Source: Mesorhabditis belari (taxonomy: Eukaryota; Nematoda; Chromadorea; Rhabditida; Rhabditidae). Taken from it: 64,000 nucleotides of DNA. Location: the NCBI GenBank assembly GCA_958450365.1, contig CAUEEP010000741.1, forward strand, positions 3,620,501 to 3,684,500. The letters are read 5' to 3'. Numbering within the stretch: the stretch's first letter is position 1; each line of letters starts with the position of its first letter. Positions 42,556 to 52,073 of the stretch are shown in pieces. The position numbers and the translations under genes were made by a program. A model generated the notes under the pieces. The model had not been told where the DNA came from. It saw only the letters and a program-made list of their open reading frames with translations, and made no database searches.

Positions 42556-43299
42556 GGTACTTGTGGAGTATCCGGGGGGGTCTTTCAATATCCGGGGGGG
42601 TAAAATTTTAAGATCCGGGGGGGTAAAATTTTAAGATCCGGGGGGTAAAATTTTATATACGTTATACACGACCCCTTTTAAAGATATTCAGCCGCTTAAG
42701 TGATTTGGTGGCAAATTCCCTTCAAATGTAAAGATATTCAATTTATTCCAGGTGATTACTTGATTACGTGATTCGAGGTGATACTCGATCAAAAACGTAA
42801 CTTCTACAAAATTTTTTTATGTCATTATTAGAAATGTTGATAATATCCTAGTTGGCGGCAAACATTTTCACACTAAATTGATGAAATTCTATTTAAAACG
42901 CTAAAATTAACGCAAAATGATATAAGTGAACTTAAACCTTTAGGTTTAAGTTTAAGGGTTTAACAAAAAGTTAAACATTTGCCTCAAGAATTTCATTTTT
43001 AGTTACAAAGCCTATGGTAAATGTCAAATTTCACGGAATTTGCGTTAATCTATTGATCTTTAGACCATTAATCAGATCAATGAGCAATATTTTCGTTCTT
43101 CTTTTAAACTCTGAAAGCGATAGGTGCAAAAGATTGATAAAAGTAGCAAAATGGTCAAAAAAGGTACGGTCAAAAAGTAAAAAAAAAGTATAAAAAAGCT
43201 AAAATTTTACCCCCCGGATCTTAAAATTTTACCCCCCCGGATCTTGAAATTTTACCCCCCCGGATATTGAAAGACCCCCCCGGATACTCCACAAGTACC
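42556..43299. mobile_element. Element with about 105-bp iterated terminal inverted repeats
   Basis: Left (42556-42660) and right (43195-43299) ends are inverted copies beginning GGTACTTGTGGAGTATCCGG. Each contains three or four internal units of TCCGGGGGGGTAAAATTTTA. The interior carries the right-end motif of the 45-kb element (CTTTTAAAGATATTCAGCCG and GGCAAATTCCCTTCAAAT). No coding content. Confidence 0.85.
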
Positions 43300-43974
43300 C
43301 TGATTCCGAATATTTAAGTCTTTTGTGTGTGATGGATTCAAATTTTCGATTCAAATCCGTTTGAAGTTTGTGTGTAAGCTACTATGTAAGTTTTTCATTG
43401 AAACCCTAAGAAGTTTAATGTGGAAAAGCGTTGTCTCAATCTGTTGTTAAAGTTAAATTTCAATTTCCTTTAGGCAAAAGCTATTCAGTCATTGGCAAAA
43501 GGGAAAACATTGCGTAAATCTTATCAAAGAAAAGATATCCTTTTAAATGATATTGTTAAATGGCATTGTTAAATGGAAATTCAAAGGGAGCGATAAGATT
43601 TTGAAAATCGTTTTAATAAGGAAATTATTGGAAGAAAATATTGAGACAACGCTTTAGAATTGAGTTATTTTTTTTGCGCAAAAGATTAAGTAACATAGTT
43701 TGTAGTTTGTATTTTAAAATAAAGACCGCTCTAGCATTTAAACGGTTTTGTATTAAGTAAATTAAATTAATTATGAATTAAACTATTCAAAAAGGCATTA
43801 ACCGCTTTTTTTTATAGTGTAGCAGACAAAATTTTAACAACTTTAACAATTTGCAGCTCAAGATTTCCCTCTGATAAGGAAAAGAATCAATATTTTTCTA
43901 TTCTATGTTTTGTTTATATGTATTTTTGGATGTTTTCTACAAAAATGTATGTATTTTGTTAAGAACATCATGAA
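43300..43974. other. No gene seen
   Basis: AT-rich, no supported features. Confidence 0.5.
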
Positions 43975-44447
43975 AAGAAGCAAGCTTAAAAGAAGAAGAA
44001 GCAAGCAAGCTTAAAAGAAGAAGAAGAAGCAAGCTTAAAAGAAGAAGAAGCAAGCAAGCAAGCTTAAAAGAAGAAGAAGCAAGCAAGCTTAAAAGAAGAA
44101 GAAGAAGCAAGCAAGCTTAAAAGAAGAAGAAGAAGCAAGCAAGCTTAAAAGAAGAAGAAGAAGCAAGCAAGCTTAAAAGAAGAAGAAGAAGCAAGCTTAA
44201 AAGAAGAAGAAGAAGCAAGCAAGCTTAAAAAGAAGAAGAAGAAGCAAGCTTAAAAGAAGAAGAAGAAGCAAGCAAGCTTAAAAGAAGAGGAAGCAAGCTT
44301 AAAAGAAGAAGAAGCAAGCTTAAAAGAAGAAGAAGAAGCAAGCAAGCTTAAAAGAAGAAGAAGAAGCAAGCTTAAAAGAAGAAGAAGAAGAAGCAAGCTT
44401 AAAAGAAGAAGAAGAAGCAAGCAAGCTTAAAAGAAGAAGAAGCAAGC
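43975..44447. repeat. Satellite array AAGCAAGCTTAAAAGAAGAAG
   Basis: About twenty units of 21-28 bases that vary in the number of GAA triplets and of AAGC tetramers. Confidence 0.93.
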
Positions 44448-45057
44448 TCTCCACATCTGTATTTGTGTACAAAACAGTTTAAATTTCAAATATGTAAATT
44501 TGCCTCGATAAAAAGGTAGAAAACAAGGCAATAAAGCCTCAAAAATAGATCGAATATAAAAGTTTCCTAAAAAGAGTCGAAAACAATGAAGCGAACTTCA
44601 CCTGTTGCCTCTTTTCCCATTCTCATCTCTCTTTTTTCATCTCTCTTTTCTCATTCTCATTCTCATTCTCATTCTCATTCTCACCTTCACAAAAAAGTGC
44701 GCGGATTTTTCACGCTCGAGTACTCCTCCGAATTATGGATTTGTTGGCTTTTGACCGCGGAAATGGAGCAAAATAAAATCGAATTTCTTAGAAAATTCAT
44801 CTCTTTCAATTGTAGCTTAAAGTATGTGTTTAATTGCTGACATCAAGTGTAATCAATGCTCTGCAAGGGTTTTTTGAGGAGCTATTTTGTATCGTGTTGC
44901 TGGTTGCTCAAGGAAACACAGACTAAATAAACTTAATTTTTATCTTTCAACAATTCTAGTGCCCAATGCAGGCAAACCTCTAACAATCCGCGATACAATA
45001 ACTTGTAATTCACAATAGAAAATAGAGTATGTTCCTCGCGAGTAATACGCTTTTTAA
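44448..45057. other. No gene seen
   Basis: A short (ATTCTC)n run at 44655-44684. No exon. Confidence 0.5.
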
Positions 45058-45930
45058 GTTGGGAAAAATTACCGTACTTTTAGCGAAAATTATTGCAAAA
45101 ATAAATCGGCGCATAAGCGCCGAGCGCCGCTTTATATACGAGCAACCCCTTTTATACGATCGGCGCCTTTTATACGAGTGCCGCCTTATATACGAACGGC
45201 GCCTTCCTTATATACGAGCGTCACGAACGCCGTCGGTGCCTTATAAACGAGCGGCGCCCTTTAGACGGGCGCCTTATGGACGAGCGGTGCCTTTTGGACG
45301 AGCGGCGCCTTATGGACGAGCGGTGCCTTTTGAACGAGCGGCGCCTTATGAACGAGCGGCGCCTCATGTACGAGTGCCGCCTTATATACGAGCGGCGCCT
45401 TTTGAACGAGCGGTGCCTTTTGAACGAGCGGTGCCTTTTGAACGAGCGGCGCCTTATGAACGAGCGGCGCCTTATGAACGAGCGGCGCCTCATGTACGAG
45501 TGCCGCCTTATATACGAGTGACGCCTTTTACACGGCGCCTTCCTTATTCCTTACGAGCGTCACGAACTTCGTCGGCGCCTTATAGACGAGTGACGCCTTA
45601 TGGACGAGCGGCGCCTTCCTTATATACGAGCGTCACGAACTTCGTCGGCGTCTTACAAATGAGCGGCGCCCTTTAGACGGGCGCCTTATAAACGAGTGGC
45701 GCCTTTTAGACGGGCGCCCTTTAGACGAGCGCCTTATATACGACTTCTTTTAAAGATAATCAGCCGTTTAACGGATTTGTTGGCAAATTCCCTTCAAATC
45801 TAAAGATATTCAATTTATTCGACGTGTAAAGAGGATTACTCGGAGTTACTCGAGCAAAAAAAGTCGATTAATCGAGTAAAAATTACTCATACAAATTTGA
45901 GTCGAGTAATTACTTACTCGCGCGGAAGAC
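45058..45930. mobile_element. Repetitive element carrying the 18-bp minisatellite, locus 4
   Basis: Left end ACCGTACTTTTAGCGAAAATT, then about 33 units like CCTTATGAACGAGCGGCG (45118-45745), then CTTTTAAAGATAATCAGCCG and GGCAAATTCCCTTCAAATCT. The flanks match the short copy at 21688-21800 (left part and start of right part) and the 42655-42790 segment (right part), so the array sits inside a dispersed element. The open frame of 215 codons is repeat. Confidence 0.75.
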
Positions 45931-46905
45931 TCTCTAATAGAAAAGCTAGATGACTTGTAAATCATTGCAAGGAGAGCTAATAGAAAAATTTGAGCTTTCG
46001 CTTTAGAAAGTTGAGCTTTGATTAGTTGATCATTTCACACTGGACTTCTAAAAAAAGTTGAACCAGATTATGTCTATTTTTGGGTAACAAAATTCCCTTT
46101 TTTGGTTGAATTCAGTTCTCATTTCTCTATAGAATTCTCCCTTTCCGTTCTCGTCCCTTTCTTTTTTCAAAAACCGCTTTCAAAAGCCGTTTTGAACCAA
46201 CCAACATTTGAATATCGATTTCCAAATTGGAAAAAGTGCTGTGAACCCGATCTTTTTGTGTTATTTTGTCTTTTCATTCCCTTTTTTTCGCTTTTCATTC
46301 CCTTTTTTCGCTTTTCTTGCCTTCTTTGCCTTTTTTTCCTTTTTCCTTGACTCATTTTCCCATTTCCATCAACATCTGGCCCTTTTCACGCGGAATCGAA
46401 TTCTTTTTGTGTTGCCAGTTTGCCAGTTTGCCTGTTTCCTCCAGCATTTTCAAAAAAATCAAGAAATTTTAATGCACAACGATTTTTAAAAGCTTTAGAA
46501 GTGTCTATACTTTGTTGGAAATCAAAAAAAAATCTAGAAAGTCTAGAAAATTCGAGCTAGAAGTTTTCTAGACTAGAAAGCAGATTCAGGCTTGGTCTCT
46601 GACTTTTTGTAAATCAGCCTTGACTCCACTATTCACAGAAATATAGCAAGATTTCACATTTATAGAACTCGAGCTAGAAGAGCCTTTAGTTTTCCAAGAA
46701 AACTAAAGGCTTTAATACTAAAGGCTTTAAAATTTCGAATCTTAATCTAATCTTTTCAAATTTTCAATATTTTATTGCTATTTTAGTAGCTCAATAGCTT
46801 CATTTACAATAGCAATAGCTTCATTTTCTTTTTCTTTTCATTTTTCTTTTCATTTTTCTTTTCATTTTCATTACCCGTTGAACTTTTGTTTTGGGAAAAA
46901 CGGAA
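45931..46905. other. No gene called
   Basis: T-rich low-complexity frames at 46102-46489 are not supported. Short CTTTTCATTTTT repeats lie at 46825-46870. Confidence 0.45.
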
Positions 46906-47446
46906 ATTTGACGTTTTTTCCTTCATCAGACTTGTCCTTTTCAACAAAAAAAACAATGTGAATGGTGAAATTTGAAAGAATTTAACGAATTTTGCGACGT
47001 TTTATTCCTTTTGTTTTCTCGAGCTGGTTTTCCTTGTACCTTTATTACTTGTGACCTTGTTCCCTCTCTCAACAAACTTGGTTCCTTATCTCTCTAAATC
47101 TGGTTCCTTATCTCTCTAAATCAATCTGGTTCCTTACCTCTCTAAATTTGGTTCCTTACCTCTCTAGATCTGGTTCCTTACCTCTCTGAATCTGGTTTCT
47201 TACCTCTCTAGATCTGGTTCCTTACCTCTCTAGATCTGGTTCCTTATCTCTCTAAATTTGGTTCCCTAGCTCCACAATTTGACGTTTTTCCCTTCATCAG
47301 ACTTGTCCTTTTCAACAAAAAAACAATGTGAATGGTGAAATTTGAAAGAATTTAACGAATTTTGCGACGTTTTATTCCTTTTTTTATCTTTTTTATCTTT
47401 TCTCGAGCTGGTTTTGCTTTTACTAAAATTACCTTTATTACTTGTG
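46906..47446. repeat. 145-bp direct repeats around a GGTTCCTTACCTCTCTAAAT array
   Basis: Copies at about 46906-47052 and 47276-47446 share CTTCATCAGACTTGTCCTTT and AGAATTTAACGAATTTTGCG. Between them lie about nine 20-22 base units of GGTTCCTTACCTCTCTAAAT (47078-47270). Confidence 0.85.
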
Positions 47447-47549
47447 GATTTTTTTTCTTTCCACGCAAAGAAATGCAAACGAAAATTTGCTTATCTTTTA
47501 CTTTTAGAATTGCAAAAAAGAGTTTAGCTCTGAAATTTGTAAATTTGGG

Positions 47550-47740
47550 GGTCAAAACAGCGCCATAATAGGTCAAAACAGCGCCATAATAGAAAACGTT
47601 CAAAACAGCGCCATAATAGAAAACGTTCAAAACAGCGCCGTCAAATTTCTCACGATCCAAAAAACGAAGCCGGTTCAGGTTTTATATTCAAAAATTCCTT
47701 GCTTCCTTGGTTACAAGGAATTTTATATTCAAAAATTCCT
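47550..47740. mobile_element. Partial GCGCCATAATAG element
   Basis: Three copies of CAAAACAGCGCCATAATAG and then GTCAAATTTCTCACGATCC and CAAAAATTCCTTGCTTCCTTG, identical in order to the left arm of 48094-48655. The second arm is absent. Confidence 0.7.
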
Positions 47741-48093
47741 TGCTAAGGCTACATACCTTAGCAAAAAGCACTAAAAATGTTTTTGAAGGCGAAGCTGAAT
47801 TCAAAAATTGCCACTAGCTAGCTAAAGTTGATAGAATGAAAGCAAATCAAATGTACCGAATCAAATGTACCCTATTATAGTCTCAGATTGGCCTCACGCG
47901 CCTTAGACGACTCAGCTATGGAATCTGAAGACCACTCAGCTATGGAACTCCGGCTATTTGAGGCAATAAAAGCTGACTACCAGGTTACGGTAGTTGTCCA
48001 TCTTCGAGAACAAATAGGGTAGACGAAATTGCCAAACTCTCACTTCAATGTCATCAATTCCTGCACTAAATTCATTAATGGATTGAAAAAATC
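47741..48093. other. No gene seen
   Basis: Contains short repeats GACTCAGCTATGGAA / CACTCAGCTATGGAA near 47912-47948. No coding signal. Confidence 0.45.
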
Positions 48094-48655
48094 GGGGCGT
48101 AGTCAAAACAGCGCCATAATAGACACAATAACAGCGCCATAATAGACACAATAACAGCGCCATAATAGACACAATAACAGCGCCATAATAGACACAATAA
48201 CAGCGCCATAATAGACACAATAACAGCGCCATAATAGACACAATAACAGCGCCATAATAGAAAATGTTCAAAACAGCGCCGTCAAATTTCTCACGATCCA
48301 AAAAACGAAGCCGGTTCAAGTTTTATATTCAAAAATTCCTTGCTTCCTTGGCTACATGATGAGTGAAAGAGTTTTTTAAAAAACGTTAATATTTCATAGA
48401 TAAAAAGAGCACTCAAAATGAGTCTCTAAAGATATTCAGTTAACCAACTGAGTATCACTCGACACACATTTTGAGTGCCCTTTTTATCTATGAAATATTA
48501 ACTTTTTTCAAAAACTGTTTCACTCATCATGTAGCCAAGAACGCAAGGAATTTTTTGATATAAAACTTGAATCAGCTTGGTTTTTTGGATTTTTAGAAAT
48601 TTCGACAGCGCTGTTTTGAACGTTTTCGATTATGGCGCTGTTTTGACTACCCCCC
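48094..48655. mobile_element. Foldback element with one arm expanded
   Basis: Ends GTAGTCAAAACAGCGCC (left) and GGCGCTGTTTTGACTAC (right) are inverted. Arms continue with AAATTTCTCACGATCCAAAA / GGATTTTTAGAAATTT and then a long match around TTAATATTTCATAGATAAAA, with a loop near 48430-48465. In the left arm the end unit AACAGCGCCATAATAGACAC is repeated about seven times; in the right arm only about twice. Confidence 0.82.
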
Positions 48656-48974
48656 GTAAATTTGCGTGGATAAAAGTCAAAAAAAATCAATGAAATTCTT
48701 GCGATTTCTATCCACGCAGCTAAATTGATAAGCTGTATGCATCAAAATCCATGGATATCTTGTGCAACGAGGACGGTAACTGGAAACTTACTGATGTTGG
48801 TGGACTGGTTTTAGAATGATGCTAAAGAATGATGCTTTAGGCTTGTTGAAAAGCTTGTTGAAAAACAGCGACATTGCGTCAAAAAAAAGAGGCACAAATT
48901 TCTTAACTTTTCACTGAAATCTCTTTAACTTTCTGTAGCTTTAACTTTCGGTAGCTTTAACTTTAACTTTATCT

Positions 48975-49699
48975 TTAACCCATTCGAAACCGCAGCGTTT
49001 TTTCTTTTTTTTCGTCTACGGACCAAGCCCTTTTTTGACATTTTTGACTCCGAAGCAGTTTATTTATGGTTGGAAAGATGTAAGAGAGTCTCCTACACCA
49101 TTTATTTTTGATGAAGAACGATTTGGATTTGACTTCAGTACTTTTCAAGATCCTATCGATTATTGTTCTTATTTTATCGACGACAATATTTTAGTAGGCG
49201 AGTCTAATAAACATGGAAAAAGGAAAACAAACTGGCAGGATTTCGATGCAAAATCTTTCAAGCTCTTCCTGGCTTCAAATGGGAATCATCAAATTACCGA
49301 GGATTCGTGACTACTGGAGTAGCAGGCCTGGATTAGGAGGATTTTCCCACATGTCCCACATTATGTCAAGAGCAAAATTTGAATCTATTCTTCGAAACCT
49401 GCGTTTTTGTGATAATGAACTGGATCCTGCAGGAGATCGGCTTTATAAGATTAGAGCTATTATGGAACATTTCAATGCAGACCGCATTGATTCCGGGTAA
49501 ATATGAAACATCTTTTTTGCCCACGTAATTTGTAGATCTGTTACAATTAGAATATACATGTAATGCTGAAAAACAGCAAAAAACCAATTAATTGAATGAA
49601 AATAGCTTAATTAGCGCTGCAGCGAATAATCGCTGCAGCGGTCCGTTCCTGAGTTTTTGTTGCAGCGATTATTCGCTGCAGAAGTTTCGAATGGGTTAA
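48975..49699. mobile_element. piggyBac-type element with TTAA ends
   Basis: Both ends carry the duplicated target TTAA within a perfect 16-bp inverted repeat, TTAACCCATTCGAAAC. A second inverted pair, GCTGCAGCGAATAATCGCTG and its complement, lies inside the right end. The element is about 725 bp, far shorter than an intact piggyBac. Confidence 0.9.
49038..49500 (+). pseudogene. piggyBac transposase fragment, frameshifted
   Basis: The first frame reads TNWQDFDAKSFKLFL, and the second, shifted near 49272, reads MGIIKLPRIRDYWSSRPGLG, then MSRAKFESILRNLRFCDN and DRLYKIRAIMEH. This is the N-terminal half of the piggyBac transposase catalytic domain (MGIxxLPxxxxYW, MSRxRFExILRxLRF, DxLxKIRP). The later aspartates and the C-terminal zinc-binding domain are missing, so it is a relic. 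Confidence 0.9.
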
Positions 49700-50449
49700 C
49701 CCCTAAACCTGATTTTGGCACTAAATACAATAGAATTATAAAAGCGAAATTAGCGTAATGGCTAGCTAGTAGACCTGTCAGCTTCGAGCCAAACTGATCA
49801 ACTAAAATATCAGTTTGACTTCGACAGAACTGACAGAACTGACAGAACTGACAGAACTCGTTTTTACGAGTCAATTCGGTCTAATTTTTCGAATCGAATC
49901 CATTCAATTCGATCAATTCGATTCAATTCAGAAAATTTTCATTTTCTTTCCACACCTAACTGATTCGATTCGAAAAACAGCTCAGACAATGAGCTCAGAC
50001 AATGACAAAGCTAAAAACAAGAAATCCAGGATTTCACAAGGCCCAGAGGGTTTATTATTTTGATCAAAAAGTTTTCTTCTTTTTCTTCTTTTCCTCCTTT
50101 TTGTTTCATCATAAGCTGAAAGAATGGAGGATTTTGAGAGAAGAAAAAGAAACAAGACGTTTCTTTTTTTTCTTTTCCCTTTTGCCAAACGAGTGTTTAC
50201 CACAACCACGAGACGGCAATAACAAAGAAGAAAAGAGAAAAGAAAAAGAGGGAAATGAGACGGGGAAATAGATGTCCCCCATTTCGATCTAGCTTATTTC
50301 ACCCCACACTTGTTTTCCTCTAGCTTAGCATTTGGATCAATTGGCTTGGCTTGGCTATTCTAGCGATGAATCTAGTAATCGCTAAAAAACTTCTAAATTT
50401 CCCTTTTACTGGTACCTTAGCTGACTTAGTCTTTTTTTGAAGATATTGG
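49700..50449. other. No gene seen
   Basis: Short CAGAACTGA array at 49825-49862. The rest is AT-rich with purine-rich runs. Confidence 0.5.
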
Positions 50450-50940
50450 TCTTTATACGAGCGGCAACTTATATACAAACGCTGGCTTATATACGAGTGC
50501 CAGCTTATATACGAGCGCCGGCTTATCTACGAGCGCCAGCTTATATACAAGCGCTGGCTTATATACAAACGCTGGCTTATATACGAGTGCCGGCTTATAT
50601 ACGAGCACCGGCTTATATACGAGCGCCGGCTTCTATTCGAGCGCTGGCTTATATACGGGTGCCGGCTTATATACGAGCGCTGGCTTATATACGAGCGCTG
50701 GCTTATATACGAGCGCTGGCTTATATACGAGCGCTGGCTTATATACGAGCGCTGGCTTATATACGAGCGCTGTCTTATATACGAGCGCCGGCTTATATAC
50801 GAGCGCTGGCTTATATACGAGCGTTGGCTTATATACGAGTACCGGCTTATATACAAGCGCTGGCTTATATACGAGTGCCAGCTTATATAGAGCGTCGACT
50901 TATATACAAGCGTCGGCTTATATACAAGCACCGGCTTATA
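50450..50940. repeat. 18-bp minisatellite, locus 5 (CTTATATACGAGCGCTGG)
   Basis: About 27 units, the most regular of the loci, with a run of five identical CTTATATACGAGCGCTGG units. Same orientation as 24185. Confidence 0.93.
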
Positions 50941-51639
50941 TTCTTGACAATTGAACCTAGAACTAAACTTTGACTCCGGATTCGACTCAAAATTTGTGGA
51001 AATAGATGTAAAATCGATGATTTGATTGAAAAGTATTTGAATAAAAATGATTTGTTTAAAGCTTTATGAATTGATTTAATGAAAAACAATCATCAAGCGT
51101 TCAAAATTTGCAGGTATTCTTTAAACTTTTCGCAACAAAGACTACGTTACCAAACTTTTTGCGAGCTATTTTCTTGTTGCAGGCAAGAATATTTTGGATA
51201 AATGTGCTTCTTAGTTGCTTAGTTGCTTCTTAGTCGATTGCTTATCCCCATATCCATCTGTAATACCCGTTTCCTTAGCTAAACATTCGAAAAAGTTCGG
51301 GTCGGATTAGGATTCTCTGATTCCGTTTTATCATGTTTTCATTTTTCTATTGTACTATCCCTGGTCTTCAATTGCATGTGTCATAGCTATCAAAATAAGC
51401 ATCCAAATTTCATCTGCAAGTTACCCATCGAATGCTCTCTCCTCGGTCATCACACCCACTCTCTTTGCCCCTCTTTTTCAGCTCCTTTCACTCCCTGAAC
51501 CCTCTGAATTCCCTTCTCTCTCACCAACATTCCCTCGACTAAAGCCATATTTAGAAATTGAGCGTATTCATTTCGGAAAAAGGCCTCGTGTTGACTTACT
51601 TTTTTTAGAATGTAATATTTGTTTGTTTTTTTTGTAAAA
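50941..51639. promoter_or_regulatory. Possible upstream region of TSC22-like gene
   Basis: No gene. Pyrimidine-rich stretches (51440-51540) precede the plus-strand gene at 52.07 kb. No specific promoter element can be named. Confidence 0.2.
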
Positions 51640-52015
51640 GCTTCCTTTCTTTCTTGTAGAAGCTTCCTTTCTTTCTTTCTTGTAAAAGCTTCCTTTCTTT
51701 CTTGCAGAAGCTTCCTTTCTTTCTTGTAGAAGCTTCCTTTCGTTCTTGTAAGGCTTCCTTTCTTTCTTGTAGAAGCTTCTTTCCTTTCTTGTAGAAGCTT
51801 CCTTTCTTTCTTGTAAGGCTTCCTTTCTTTCTTGTAAAAGCTTCATTTCTTTCTTGTAAAAACTTTCTTTCTTTCTTTCTTGTAAAAACTTCCTTTCTTT
51901 CTTGCAGAAGCTTCCTTTCTTTCTTTCTTGTAAAAGCTCCGTTTCTTTTTTGTAAAAGCTTCCTTTCTTTCTTGTAAAAGCTTCCTTTCTTTCTTTCTTG
52001 TAAAAGCTTCTTTCA
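51640..52015. repeat. Minisatellite GCTTCCTTTCTTTCTTGTAGAA
   Basis: About seventeen units of roughly 22 bases (with GTAAAA, GCAGAA or GTAAG endings), ending about 50 bases before the start of the TSC22-like gene. A long pyrimidine tract just before the acceptor could act as outron sequence. Confidence 0.92.
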
Positions 52016-52060
52016 ATTTTCTATATTTGTTAAATGTTTCAAATCTAAAGTAACTTCTAA

Positions 52061-52073
52061 ACTTCAGTGAACA
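52061..52073 (+). promoter_or_regulatory. Probable trans-splice acceptor before ATG
   Basis: ACTTCAG lies six bases upstream of the ATG at 52074. A TGA directly after the AG blocks in-frame cis-splicing into the same reading frame, so a spliced-leader acceptor (or a non-coding 5' exon) is the likely use. Nematodes commonly place SL acceptors this close to the start. Confidence 0.45.

Noticed and set aside
45029..45676. 215-codon plus-strand ORF, Arg/Ala/Pro-rich
   Set aside because: Same 18-bp minisatellite inside a repetitive element; no start context or domain.
50437..50973. 178-codon ORF of repeated ALAYIR
   Set aside because: Translated minisatellite.
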